Source: Acidimicrobiales bacterium mtb01 (GTDB taxonomy: Bacteria > Actinomycetota > Acidimicrobiia > Acidimicrobiales > Ilumatobacteraceae). From it: 64,000 nucleotides of DNA. Location of the stretch: assembly GCA_004379135.1 (NCBI GenBank), contig NBNI01000007.1, positions 186,001 to 250,000 of the forward strand, in the 5' to 3' direction. The notes beneath the pieces are model-generated. The model saw only the letters and a list, made by a program, of their open reading frames with translations, was not told where the DNA came from and did not search any database. Position numbers and translations under genes: made by a program. Positions 18,468 to 26,959 of the stretch are shown one piece after another (positions within the stretch are counted from its first letter, which is position 1; each line of letters opens with the position of its first letter).

Positions 18468-20208
18468 TCCGTCGACACCCCCCAAGAAGAAGCGTCGGCG
18501 CGGTTCGCGCGGAGGACGTGGCCGCTCGAAGTCGCAGTCGCAGTCGCCGCGTCCCGAGTCGGGTCAGGTTCAGGTTCAGGGTCAGACCGACCGACCCCAG
18601 CCGACGAACCCGGACGAACTTCCCGAGCGCATTTCCGAAGGTCGTCCGAGCCCCGAGGCCGGAGCATCTGCTGTCGTTCCGCGTCCGAAGATCGGCGACA
18701 CGCGTCCGGCTCCCAAACCGTCCGTCACCATGCCCGGCGGTCAGCGCGCCAACAAATCCAACGAGGCGCGCTCCGACGCGGGCGGTTCATCGGCGGTTTC
18801 ATCCGGTGGCCAGGGAGCGAAGAAGAAGCGCCGTCGCGGGGGCGACCGTTCGCGCGGCGAACGCTCGCGCGGCGAGGGCCGGGCTCCCGCATCCGATCTC
18901 GACGTTCAGGAACGTCGACGCGGACGTGAGCGCAACGGGCGTCCGGTGGGTCGCTACTTCATGTGCGTGCAGGTCCGCCCGCACCTCACCCAGGTCGCCG
19001 TTCTCGAGGGTCGCAGTCTCATCGAGCACTACGTGAGCCGCCCGGCCGACGACATCTCGCAGATCCATGGCAACATCTACGTGGGCAAGGTGCAGAACGT
19101 GCTTCCGGGCATGGAGGCGGCGTTCGTCGACATCGCCACACCCAAGAACGCGGTGCTCTATCGCGGCGACGTTCAGTACGACGCCGAGGACATCGTCGAC
19201 AGCCAGCCCCGTATCGAGCAGATCCTGCGGGCCAAGCAGCTCATCGTCTGCCAGGTCACCAAGAACCCCATCGGTGTGAAAGGTGCGCGACTCACGCAGG
19301 AAGTGTCGCTGCCCGGGCGCTTCGTTGTGCTCATTCCCAATTCCAAGACGTACGGCATCTCCAAGCGTCTGCCCGACGACGAGCGCAAGCGACTGCGAAG
19401 CATTCTCGATCGTGTGAAGCCGGCCGAGCACGGCCTGATCGTGCGCACAGCGGCCGAGTCGGCCACCGAACACGAGTTGCGTGCCGACATGACGCGCTTG
19501 GTCGATCAGTGGAACAAGATCGAGGAAGCGGCCCGCAAGGCGACCGGCCCGACTCTTCTGTACCGCGAGCCGCCGCTCGCCGTTCGCGTGATTCGCGAGG
19601 AGTTCAACGCCGAATACCGCGGCGTGGCCATCGACGACCGCCAGCTGTACGAAGACCTCCGCTCGTACGTCGAGGCGTTCAACCCCGAACTGGCCGACCG
19701 CATCGAGTACTACGACCCGAGCGAGTCGGGCCTCCCCATCTTCGAGCGTCACCACGTTCACGAGCAGGTGCACAAGGCGCTCGATCGCAAGGTGTGGTTG
19801 CCGTCGGGTGGTTCGCTGATCATCGAGCACACCGAGGCGCTCACGGTGATCGACGTCAACACCGGTCGCAACGTGGGCACCTCCAATCTCGAGGCGACCG
19901 TCTTCCAGAACAACCTCGAAGCCGCCGAGGAGATCGCCCATCAGTTGCGTCTGCGCGACATCGGCGGAATCATCGTCATCGATTTCATCGACATGGAGAT
20001 CAAGGAGAACCGCAAGAAGGTGGTCGACGCCTTCCGGTCGGCGCTCTCGCGAGACAAGACCCGGACCCAGGTCTTCGAGATCTCCGAGCTCGGATTGGTG
20101 GAGATGACCCGCAAGCGCATCGGAGAAGGCCTGCTCACGGCCTTCGCCGACCCGTGTGAGATCTGTGCCGGACGGGGCGTCGTGGTCGACCACGATCTGC
20201 TGGTCTGA
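18442..20208 (+). CDS. rne: Ribonuclease E/G family endoribonuclease
   Basis: 588 aa. The first 150 residues are basic, rich in Arg, Lys, Ser and Gln and probably disordered. An S1 domain follows (about 185-270, GNIYVGKVQNV). Catalytic Mg ligands are Asp471 (VIDVNTG) and Asp514 (VIDFIDM), 43 residues apart as in E. coli RNase E. The zinc-link Cys572/Cys575 (CEICAGRG) lies 58 residues further on, again the E. coli spacing. It cuts single-stranded RNA in mRNA decay and rRNA/tRNA maturation. A Shine-Dalgarno AAAGGAA lies just before ATG 18442. It could be called rng; the basic N-terminal extension is common in actinobacterial RNase E. Confidence 0.93.
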   Translation: MSNESPSDNPSTPPKKKRRRGSRGGRGRSKSQSQSPRPESGQVQVQGQTDRPQPTNPDELPERISEGRPSPEAGASAVVPRPKIGDTRPAPKPSVTMPGGQRANKSNEARSDAGGSSAVSSGGQGAKKKRRRGGDRSRGERSRGEGRAPASDLDVQERRRGRERNGRPVGRYFMCVQVRPHLTQVAVLEGRSLIEHYVSRPADDISQIHGNIYVGKVQNVLPGMEAAFVDIATPKNAVLYRGDVQYDAEDIVDSQPRIEQILRAKQLIVCQVTKNPIGVKGARLTQEVSLPGRFVVLIPNSKTYGISKRLPDDERKRLRSILDRVKPAEHGLIVRTAAESATEHELRADMTRLVDQWNKIEEAARKATGPTLLYREPPLAVRVIREEFNAEYRGVAIDDRQLYEDLRSYVEAFNPELADRIEYYDPSESGLPIFERHHVHEQVHKALDRKVWLPSGGSLIIEHTEALTVIDVNTGRNVGTSNLEATVFQNNLEAAEEIAHQLRLRDIGGIIVIDFIDMEIKENRKKVVDAFRSALSRDKTRTQVFEISELGLVEMTRKRIGEGLLTAFADPCEICAGRGVVVDHDLLV

Positions 20209-20235
20209 CTTGTTGTGACCCCCCATCGGCCCAGG

Positions 20236-20241
20236 TAGAGT
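20236..20241 (+). promoter_or_regulatory. -10 box TAGAGT, near-leaderless start of rplU
   Basis: TAGAGT is 11 bases before the rplU ATG in a 44-base gap. A start 6-7 bases downstream of the box gives a leader of only about 4 bases. Confidence 0.4.
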
Positions 20242-20252
20242 CGTCAGTCGCT

Positions 20253-20564
20253 ATGTACGCAGTCATCGCAACCGGAGGCAAGCAGGTCCGTGTGGCCCAG
20301 GGCCAGCAGGTGCATGTCGAACTGCTGGGCGTCGAACAGGGCGCCGCGGTCGACTTCACTCCTGTGCTCGTGGTCGACGGCGACAAGGTCCTCGCCACGC
20401 CCGATCAACTCGCCGGCGCCAAGGTGTCGGGCCGCGTGGTCGGCACCGCTTCGGGTCCCAAGATCGACGGCTTCACGTATAAGCGTCGCACCAATCAGCG
20501 CCGTCGGTACGGACACCGTCAGCGCTACCAAGTCGTCGAGATCACGGCGATCGCGAAAGGCTGA
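20253..20564 (+). CDS. rplU: 50S ribosomal protein L21
   Basis: 103 aa, standard length. MYAVIATGGKQVRVAQGQ at the start and KRRTNQRRRYGHRQRY near the end are diagnostic of L21, which binds 23S rRNA. It is followed by rpmA after 3 bases, the universal L21-L27 pair. RNase E/G directly upstream is also a conserved neighbour. Confidence 0.98.
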   Translation: MYAVIATGGKQVRVAQGQQVHVELLGVEQGAAVDFTPVLVVDGDKVLATPDQLAGAKVSGRVVGTASGPKIDGFTYKRRTNQRRRYGHRQRYQVVEITAIAKG

Positions 20565-20567
20565 GCC

Positions 20568-20822
20568 ATGTCGAAGACAAAAGGTGGCGGTTCAACACGC
20601 AACGGGCGCGATTCCAATGCGCAGCGTCTCGGCATCAAGGTGTTCTCGGGTACGCAGGTGACGGCAGGGACCATCGTGGTCCGTCAGCGCGGCACCAAGT
20701 TCCACCCGGGCAAGAACGTGGGCCGCGGTGGCGACGACACGTTGTTCGCACTCGTCGATGGTGCGGTGAAGTTCGGCGAACGGCGTGGACGCCGCATCGT
20801 CGACGTCGTTCCGGCCGACTGA
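20568..20822 (+). CDS. rpmA: 50S ribosomal protein L27
   Basis: 84 aa. The N-terminus [20 protein letters not shown] and [20 protein letters not shown] are diagnostic of L27, whose N-terminal tail reaches the peptidyl transferase centre. There is no Firmicutes-type cleavable extension. Its end is 13 bases from the stop of the convergent dGTPase-like gene. Confidence 0.98.
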   Translation: MSKTKGGGSTRNGRDSNAQRLGIKVFSGTQVTAGTIVVRQRGTKFHPGKNVGRGGDDTLFALVDGAVKFGERRGRRIVDVVPAD

Positions 20823-20835
20823 CGGCTGTTCGCGA

Positions 20836-21969
20836 CTAGATGTCGATGCCGCGCGGCAGTTTGTGCAGCGGCCAGTCGAGCAGCGCGACACCCTGACGGC
20901 ACGCGTACCGATCGGTCATACCGGCCACGTAGGCCACCGCCGCCGAGAGGGCTTCGTTCGAGCCGGCCGGGGCCTGGCGATGATCGGGGAGCAACCCAGG
21001 GTGAGCCGCGTAGTGCTCGACGAGCGCGCGGAGCAGATCGATCACCGACTGCGCTTGCGCGCGACTGGCCGGTCGCAGATAGATGTTCTCGTAATTGAAC
21101 TTCCGGAACTGCGCGAGGGCTTCGGCCACCTCGGGTTCCATGCCCACTCGACCCGTGTGGGCGGCGGCCGCGATCATGGCGTGGATGAACGCACTGAGTT
21201 GCTTCTGGCGCGTGTCGCCACACCGCGCCCGCACCAACGGGGGGAGATTGTCTGGTGACACGATGCCGGCCGCCACGGCGTCTTCGAAGTCGTGGCACAC
21301 GTACGCGATGCGATCGGCCCAACTGACCACCTCGCCTTCGGGAGTGGACGGGGCCGGACGACTCCAGGAGTGATTGCGAATTCCGTCGAGCGTCTGGGTG
21401 CACAGATTGAGCGGCACGAGAGTGACGTCGGCGCCCCACTGCGCGTGGTCGAATCCGCCGGGAACGAACGGTGACAATGCATCCTCGCTGGCGTGACCGC
21501 CCGGGCCGTGGCCGCAGTCGTGGCCGAGGGCGATGGCTTCGGTGAGAGCGACGTTGAGACCGAGCGGTCGGGCCACCGAGACCGCGACCTGTGCCACTTC
21601 GAGGGCGTGCGTGAGCCGCGTGCGCTGGTGATCATCGGGGAAGACGAACACCTGGGTCTTGCCGGCCAGACGTCGGAACGACGTGGCGTGGAGGATGCGA
21701 TCGCGATCGCGTTCGAAGCAGGTTCGGAACGGGTCGGGATCTTCGTCGACGGCGCGTTGCCCGGCGCCGACCGAACGGGTGGCCAGACGGGCCATGGTGC
21801 TGTCGAGGTGGTCTTCGCGCGCGGCTCGTTCGACGAGGCCGACTTCTCCGGTGCCGGCCCACGAATCGGCGTGAGCGAGCGTGATGGTTTCGTCGCGCGT
21901 GCCCGCCATGGTGCTGGCCCAGCGTTCGGCCCGTTCGGCGATGTCGGGATCGACCGGAGACTCGTTCAC
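20836..21969 (-). CDS. dgt: dGTPase-like HD-domain triphosphohydrolase
   Basis: 377 aa. HD-domain metal ligands are seen as THALEVAQ (His) and the pair in GHDCGHGPGGHASE; a further conserved Asp lies in SWADRIAYVCHDFEDA. RRLAGKTQVF is typical of the family. Enzymes of this group hydrolyse dNTPs, often dGTP, to the nucleoside and triphosphate and so control dNTP pools. GTG 21969 is chosen because a TAGCCT box precedes it by 7 bases. It is divergent from obg, 45 bases away. In many actinobacteria the gene is instead near dnaG, so this location is uncommon. Nucleotide preference cannot be told from sequence. Confidence 0.88.
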   Translation of the reverse strand: MNESPVDPDIAERAERWASTMAGTRDETITLAHADSWAGTGEVGLVERAAREDHLDSTMARLATRSVGAGQRAVDEDPDPFRTCFERDRDRILHATSFRRLAGKTQVFVFPDDHQRTRLTHALEVAQVAVSVARPLGLNVALTEAIALGHDCGHGPGGHASEDALSPFVPGGFDHAQWGADVTLVPLNLCTQTLDGIRNHSWSRPAPSTPEGEVVSWADRIAYVCHDFEDAVAAGIVSPDNLPPLVRARCGDTRQKQLSAFIHAMIAAAAHTGRVGMEPEVAEALAQFRKFNYENIYLRPASRAQAQSVIDLLRALVEHYAAHPGLLPDHRQAPAGSNEALSAAVAYVAGMTDRYACRQGVALLDWPLHKLPRGIDI

Positions 21970-21976
21970 GATCGTC

Positions 21977-21982
21977 AGGCTA
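21977..21982 (-). promoter_or_regulatory. -10 box TAGCCT, leaderless start of the dGTPase gene
   Basis: On the minus strand TAGCCT ends 7 bases before GTG 21969. It lies in the same 45-base gap as the obg box. Confidence 0.5.
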
Positions 21983-21999
21983 CGACGGGGGTGTGGCAG

Positions 22000-22005
22000 T
22001 AGGTT
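22000..22005 (+). promoter_or_regulatory. -10 box TAGGTT, near-leaderless start of obg
   Basis: TAGGTT lies 9 bases before ATG 22015. With the TAGCCT box on the other strand it makes a compact divergent promoter. Confidence 0.45.
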
Positions 22006-22014
22006 GATCGCATC

Positions 22015-23265
22015 ATGAGCCAGTTCGTCGACGAGTGCCAACTGAATGTGCGCGCCGGCGACGGGGGAGCCGGTTGCGTGTCGTTCCGCCGCGAGGGGCC
22101 CGTCGCCATGGGCGGACCCAACGGAGGCGACGGCGGCAAGGGCGGCGACGTCTGGCTGGTGGCCGACCGCAATGTCGCGTCGTTGTTGGCTTTTCGCGAT
22201 CACCCGCACCGCATCGGCGGAAACGGTGTGCACGGCAAGGGCAAGGATCTTCACGGGCGCCGGGGCGAGAGCCTCGAGGTGAAGGTTCCGGAAGGAACCG
22301 TGATCCGCGACATGTACTCGGGTGAAGTCCTGGCCGACCTGCAGAACCACGGAGATCGGTGGCTGGCCGCGCACGGCGGACGCGGCGGACGCGGCAACGC
22401 CCGGTTCCTCACCAATCGCCGTCGCGCGCCGAGTTTCGCCGAACAGGGCGAGCACGGAGAAGAACGCTGGCTCAAACTCGAGTTGAAGTTGATGGCCGAC
22501 GTGGCCCTGGTCGGGTTCCCCAACGCCGGCAAGAGCACGCTCATCTCGGTGGTCTCGGCGGCCCGCCCCAAGATCGCCGCGTATCCGTTCACGACGCTCG
22601 AGCCGAACCTCGGTGTCGTGCGCATCGACGACGACACCGAATTCGTGGTGGCCGACATCCCCGGACTCATCGAAGGTGCCGCCGAGGGCAAAGGCCTCGG
22701 TCACCGTTTCCTGCGCCACGTCGAGCGCGCGCGGGTGTTGTGCGTCCTCGTCGACCTGGCTCCGGTCGACGAGACGTCCCCCGAGTCGCAGCTCGACACG
22801 TTGCTGCTCGAACTCGAGAAGTACGACCCGTCGTTGCTCGAACGTCCCCGCGTGGTCGTGGGCACCAAGACCGATTCGGCCGATCCCGACCTGGTGTCGT
22901 CCTGGAAGCATCCGACCATCTCGGCCGTCACCAACCAGGGCGTGCGCGAGCTGGTCGGGATTCTGGCGTCGCTGGTGCACGAGGCGCGCCAGGAGGAGCC
23001 GCTGTCCGAATCGCGGGTCATCCTGCGGCCCGATTCCGATGGAGCCTGGATCGAGCGGGTGGCCGAGCGCGAGTACCGCGTGCACGGCCGCAAAGTCGAA
23101 CGGGCGGTGCACCTGAACGACGTGACCACTCCCGAGGCGCTCGACTACATCGAGGAACGCTTGAAGAAGCTGGGTGTGCCGCGATTGTTGGCCCGGGCCG
23201 GAGTCCGCGACGGCGACGTCGTCTGGATCGGCGCATTTTCGTTCGACTACCGACCCGACCGCTGA
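22015..23265 (+). CDS. obg: GTPase Obg (CgtA)
   Basis: 416 aa. The Gly-rich Obg fold fills residues 1-158 (GDGGAGCVSFRRE, GGRGGRGNA). The GTPase domain has G1 GFPNAGKST (167-175), a switch/G2 region with YPFTT, G3 DIPGLIEGA, and a G4-like TKTD. A C-terminal OCT domain follows (about 335-410). Obg GTPases act in 50S subunit assembly and stress signalling. L21-L27-Obg is a conserved order in bacteria. Confidence 0.97.
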   Translation: MSQFVDECQLNVRAGDGGAGCVSFRREGPVAMGGPNGGDGGKGGDVWLVADRNVASLLAFRDHPHRIGGNGVHGKGKDLHGRRGESLEVKVPEGTVIRDMYSGEVLADLQNHGDRWLAAHGGRGGRGNARFLTNRRRAPSFAEQGEHGEERWLKLELKLMADVALVGFPNAGKSTLISVVSAARPKIAAYPFTTLEPNLGVVRIDDDTEFVVADIPGLIEGAAEGKGLGHRFLRHVERARVLCVLVDLAPVDETSPESQLDTLLLELEKYDPSLLERPRVVVGTKTDSADPDLVSSWKHPTISAVTNQGVRELVGILASLVHEARQEEPLSESRVILRPDSDGAWIERVAEREYRVHGRKVERAVHLNDVTTPEALDYIEERLKKLGVPRLLARAGVRDGDVVWIGAFSFDYRPDR

Positions 23266-23280
23266 CGAGACTGGTCACGC

Positions 23281-24363
23281 ATGCGCATCATCGCCAAGAT
23301 CGGAACGTCATCGCTCACCGATTCTCTCGGTGTGATCGATCGCGCCGTGATCGCCGATCTCTGCCGCCAGATCGCCGAACTACGTCGCGCCGGACACGAG
23401 GTGGTGCTGGTGTCCTCGGGTGCGGTGTCGGCCGGTGTGTCGGCGCTGGGTCTGTCGGCGCGACCGACCGACGTGCGCACACTGCAGGCTCTGTCGGCGG
23501 CTGGTCAGAGCCGACTCATGGAGGTGTACAACGCCGAGTTCGCCCGCCACTCGCTGGTGGCCGCGCAGGTGCTGCTGGTTCCGCACGACTTCATGGATCG
23601 TCAGCAGTACTTGCACGCTCGCGAGACGCTCGAATGCCTGCTCGAACTCGGCTGCGTTCCGGTGGTCAACGAGAACGACGCCATCGCCAACGACGAGATC
23701 CGATTCGGCGACAACGACCACATCTCGGCGCTTCTCTCGCATCTCCTGAAAGCCGACGTTCTCGTCCTGCTCACCGACATCGAAGGCCTGTACACGGCCG
23801 ATCCCCGTCACGATCCGTCGGCCACTCTCGTGTCCGAGGTCGCGGCGGGCGATCCGCTCATGGCGGTGTCGGCCGGGGCCACCGGTTCCACCCGTGGTAG
23901 CGGCGGCATGGCGAGCAAGTTGTCGGCGGCGCGCATCGCGTCGTGGTCGGGAATTCGCGCGGTGATCGCCCGGGCCACCATTCCCGATGTGCTCCTCGGA
24001 GTGATCGGTGGTCGATCGATCGGCACCACGTTCCACGGCGCCGACCGCCATCTGTCGTCGCGGCAATTGTGGTTGGCGTTCGCGAGCGAGATCGCCGGTC
24101 GCGTCACCGTCGACGACGGAGCGGCCCGAGCGCTCTCCGGCGGAACCAGTTCGCTCCTGCCCGCGGGTGTGCGCTCGGTTGATGGCGACTTCGAAGTGGG
24201 CGACACGATCGACGTGGTCGACGCCAACGGTCGCGTGATCGCGCGCGGAAGCGCGGTCATGAATTCGGTCCAGGCCCGGGCGGCCGCCGGTCGTCGCACG
24301 AGCGAACTCGACGACGGCTCACCGAGCGTCGTCGTGCACCGCGACGCCCTCGTGCTCCTCTAG
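23281..24363 (+). CDS. proB: Glutamate 5-kinase
   Basis: 360 aa. An amino acid kinase domain (about 1-250; KIGTSSL, SSGAVSAG, NENDAI, LTDIEGLYTADP, GTGGM-like RGSGGMASK) is followed by a PUA domain (about 270-355). It phosphorylates glutamate, the first step of proline synthesis, and is usually inhibited by proline. It follows obg by 15 bases without a clear Shine-Dalgarno, so co-transcription is likely. proA is not next to it; the downstream neighbour is murJ on the opposite strand, whose stop overlaps the proB stop by 4 bases. Confidence 0.95.
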   Translation: MRIIAKIGTSSLTDSLGVIDRAVIADLCRQIAELRRAGHEVVLVSSGAVSAGVSALGLSARPTDVRTLQALSAAGQSRLMEVYNAEFARHSLVAAQVLLVPHDFMDRQQYLHARETLECLLELGCVPVVNENDAIANDEIRFGDNDHISALLSHLLKADVLVLLTDIEGLYTADPRHDPSATLVSEVAAGDPLMAVSAGATGSTRGSGGMASKLSAARIASWSGIRAVIARATIPDVLLGVIGGRSIGTTFHGADRHLSSRQLWLAFASEIAGRVTVDDGAARALSGGTSSLLPAGVRSVDGDFEVGDTIDVVDANGRVIARGSAVMNSVQARAAAGRRTSELDDGSPSVVVHRDALVLL

Positions 24364-26018
24364 GCGCGGCGGCGGGACACGATCGCCCGCAGGTTGGTCA
24401 TCTCCGGGACCCGCAGCACGGTGAGCGCACCCGTGTACACGACGGCACCGATCAGCAGTCCCACGATCACGCGTACGAGCGCGCCGAGGCCGTCATTGTC
24501 GCCGACCGCGCCGGCCGAGAGCCACACCACGATGCCCATGCCGGCTCCGGCCGCCATCATGCGACCGACGCTCAAGACGGTGTGCCAGGCCGGGAACTCG
24601 GGCACCTTCACCTGCAACACGAAGATCGCGATGACCGCCGCGAACATGTACGACAGCGCGAAGGCGATGCCGAGGCCGAGGACGTCGTAGAACTCGACCA
24701 GGACGAAGGCCAGCACGATGTTGATGGCGTTCTGGACGCAGTTGATGATGAACGGCGTTCGCGTGTCCTGGTGGGCGTAGAAGCCGCGCAGAGTGAACAG
24801 GTACACCGAGTAGCCCACCAGGCCGAGTGCGAGTCCGGCGAGCACGCGCGCGGTGTTGATGGATGCTGCGAGATCGAATTGCCCGTGCTGGAGGAGCGCA
24901 CCGATGATGGGTCGCGACAGGACCAGGAATCCGAACGCCGCCGGAATGGTGAGGAGGGCGACCAATCGAATGCCGAGTTCGGTGCGTTCGACGAAGGCTT
25001 CGCGATCACGGCGCGACACCGCCCGCGCCATTTCCGGGATGAACGTCGTGGCGATGCTCATGGCCAGGAGGCCGTGCGGAAAATAGAAGAACGTGGTGGC
25101 CTTGGCATAGGCGTCCTGGCCGCCCGAGCCGGGTTGCGCCAGGTTCTTCACGATCACCACGGTGAGTTGATTGGCCAGCACGTAGCCGAAGGTCCAACCC
25201 GACAGTGCGAACAGCTTCTTGACCGCCGGATGACGCAGATCGAACCGGAATCGCAGGTTCAATCCGGCGCGATGGATCGCCGGCAGCAGTACGAGTGCCT
25301 GGAGTGCGATGCCGCCGGTCGCCCCGAGACCGAGGAGCCAGCGGAACGACGGGCTGTCGAGGACGTCGGTGAGAACCGGCGAGTCCTTGTCGAGGAGTGT
25401 CGGTACGTAGAGCAGCGACACGATGATCACGATGTTGGCGAGAACCGGTGACCAGGCCGCGGCGAAGAACCGACGTTGCGCGTTGAGGATCGCGCCGAAC
25501 AACGCGGCGATGCCGTAGAAGAAGATCTGCAGGAGGAAGATGCGCGTGAGCGCGGTGCCCACGGTGCGGAAGTCGTTCGGGTCGACACTCGGGTCGGGGC
25601 TGAGCGAGAAGATCCGGAAGATCCAAGGCGCGCTGAACACGGCGATGGCCGTGATCGCCGTGAGGAAGACGATGCTCACGCTCACGACGGCTTCGACCGA
25701 TTCCTCGTCTTCGTTCTCGAAGAGGCGCGTGAACATGGGAACCAGCGCCGCCGACAGAACGCCACCGAGGAGGAGTTCGTACACCGAGTTGGGCGAGTTG
25801 TTGGCCCCATCGTACGCGTCGGCCAGAGCGGTTTGTCCGATCACGAACCCGAACACGATGATCTTGAGCATTCCGGTGAGGCGCGACAGGCCGGTGCCGA
25901 GCGCCACGACGGCGTTCGAACGCAGAAGGCTGTGGCCGGAGTCCCCAGACGGAGCGACATCCATGAGATCGTCGCCGTGCGCTTCGTCGTCGCGCTCGTT
26001 CGGGGTGTGGTCGGTCAC
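24360..26018 (-). CDS. murJ: Lipid II flippase MurJ (MviN family)
   Basis: 552 aa. About 35 hydrophilic, acidic residues precede roughly 14 membrane segments, the usual MurJ/MOP fold. Typical regions are SNAVVALGTGLSRLTGMLK at the start of TM1 and GANNSPNSVYELLLGG. It moves lipid II to the outer leaflet. No C-terminal kinase-like domain, as found in mycobacterial MviN, is present. GTG 26018 is chosen because TACCCT precedes it by 8 bases; a longer frame to 26084 would cross the promoter of the divergent moxR gene. The assignment is firm, the start moderately so. Confidence 0.92.
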   Translation of the reverse strand: MTDHTPNERDDEAHGDDLMDVAPSGDSGHSLLRSNAVVALGTGLSRLTGMLKIIVFGFVIGQTALADAYDGANNSPNSVYELLLGGVLSAALVPMFTRLFENEDEESVEAVVSVSIVFLTAITAIAVFSAPWIFRIFSLSPDPSVDPNDFRTVGTALTRIFLLQIFFYGIAALFGAILNAQRRFFAAAWSPVLANIVIIVSLLYVPTLLDKDSPVLTDVLDSPSFRWLLGLGATGGIALQALVLLPAIHRAGLNLRFRFDLRHPAVKKLFALSGWTFGYVLANQLTVVIVKNLAQPGSGGQDAYAKATTFFYFPHGLLAMSIATTFIPEMARAVSRRDREAFVERTELGIRLVALLTIPAAFGFLVLSRPIIGALLQHGQFDLAASINTARVLAGLALGLVGYSVYLFTLRGFYAHQDTRTPFIINCVQNAINIVLAFVLVEFYDVLGLGIAFALSYMFAAVIAIFVLQVKVPEFPAWHTVLSVGRMMAAGAGMGIVVWLSAGAVGDNDGLGALVRVIVGLLIGAVVYTGALTVLRVPEMTNLRAIVSRRRA

Positions 26019-26026
26019 TGGCGACA

Positions 26027-26032
26027 AGGGTA
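26027..26032 (-). promoter_or_regulatory. -10 box TACCCT, leaderless start of murJ
   Basis: TACCCT on the minus strand ends 8 bases before GTG 26018. Together with the moxR box it sets up divergent transcription from a 64-base gap. Confidence 0.45.
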
Positions 26033-26070
26033 GGTCGGCCCGGGTAGGGGAGCCGGGAGGGGGCAACTTG

Positions 26071-26076
26071 TAGGGT
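26071..26076 (+). promoter_or_regulatory. -10 box TAGGGT, leaderless start of moxR
   Basis: TAGGGT lies 6 bases before ATG 26083; the intervening GAAAAC is no Shine-Dalgarno sequence at usable spacing. Confidence 0.5.
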
Positions 26077-26082
26077 GAAAAC

Positions 26083-26952
26083 ATGCCTCACCGCTTCGAT
26101 TCCGTCCAGCAGGTCCGCGATGGTCTGCGCAACGTCAACTATCTCGCCGACGATGGCATTGCGGGTGTGGCCTACCTCGCCGACCGACTGGCCAAGCCGG
26201 TTCTGGTCGAGGGTCCGGCCGGTACGGGCAAGACCCAGTTGGCCAAGAGCATCGCCGAACTCACCGGCGCCCGCTTGATCCGCCTGCAGTGCTACGAGGG
26301 TCTCGACGAGTCCAAGGCGTTGTACGAGTGGAACTACAAGAAACAGCTGCTCCGCATCCAGGCCGACCGCAACAGCGACTCGTGGTCGGAGATCCACGAC
26401 GACATCTTCAGCCGCGAGTTCCTGCTCACGCGCCCGTTGCTCGAGGCCATCAGCGCCCCCGACCCGGTGGTGCTCCTGATCGACGAAGTCGACCGCGTCG
26501 AAGTCGAGACCGAGGCGCTTCTGCTCGAGATCCTGTCCGAGTACCAGGTCTCGATTCCCGAACTCGGCACCATCACGGCCACCCAGATTCCGATGGTGTT
26601 CCTCACCTCCAACAACACGCGCGAACTGTCCGAGGCCCTCAAGCGCCGCTGTCTGTACTTGCACGTCGACTACCCGACCATGGAGCGCGAGAAGGAGATC
26701 GTGCTGGCCAAGGTCTCCGGCATCACCGATCACCTCGCCGATCAGGTCGCCCGCATCGTGCGCAGCATCCGCCAGCTCGATCTGAAGAAGGCGCCGAGCG
26801 TGTCCGAGACCCTCGACTGGGCCCGAACGCTCATGCTCCTCAACGCCGACTCGATCGACGCGCAGACGGCCAAGGAAACGCTGCACGTTCTCCTGAAGTA
26901 CCAGACCGACATCGCCAAGGCCGCCAAGGAACTGTCGGTCGACCTGGCCTGA
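26083..26952 (+). CDS. MoxR-type AAA+ ATPase
   Basis: 289 aa. Walker A GPAGTGKT (44-51), Walker B LLIDEV (131-136), sensor 1 TSNN (175-178) and Arg finger region ALKRRC (185-190) are intact. MoxR ATPases act as chaperones that mature or insert metal into partner enzymes, usually together with a VWA-domain protein. Here the next gene, 7 bases on, encodes such a protein, so they form a pair. The client is not evident; the GMC oxidoreductase two genes further on is a candidate, by position only. Confidence 0.9.
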   Translation: MPHRFDSVQQVRDGLRNVNYLADDGIAGVAYLADRLAKPVLVEGPAGTGKTQLAKSIAELTGARLIRLQCYEGLDESKALYEWNYKKQLLRIQADRNSDSWSEIHDDIFSREFLLTRPLLEAISAPDPVVLLIDEVDRVEVETEALLLEILSEYQVSIPELGTITATQIPMVFLTSNNTRELSEALKRRCLYLHVDYPTMEREKEIVLAKVSGITDHLADQVARIVRSIRQLDLKKAPSVSETLDWARTLMLLNADSIDAQTAKETLHVLLKYQTDIAKAAKELSVDLA

Positions 26953-26959
26953 CTCGCTC

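Noticed and set aside
26019-26084. Upstream start of murJ at 26084
   Set aside because: It would cross the divergent moxR start and promoter; the extra residues are Pro-rich without family likeness, and GTG 26018 has a well placed TACCCT box.
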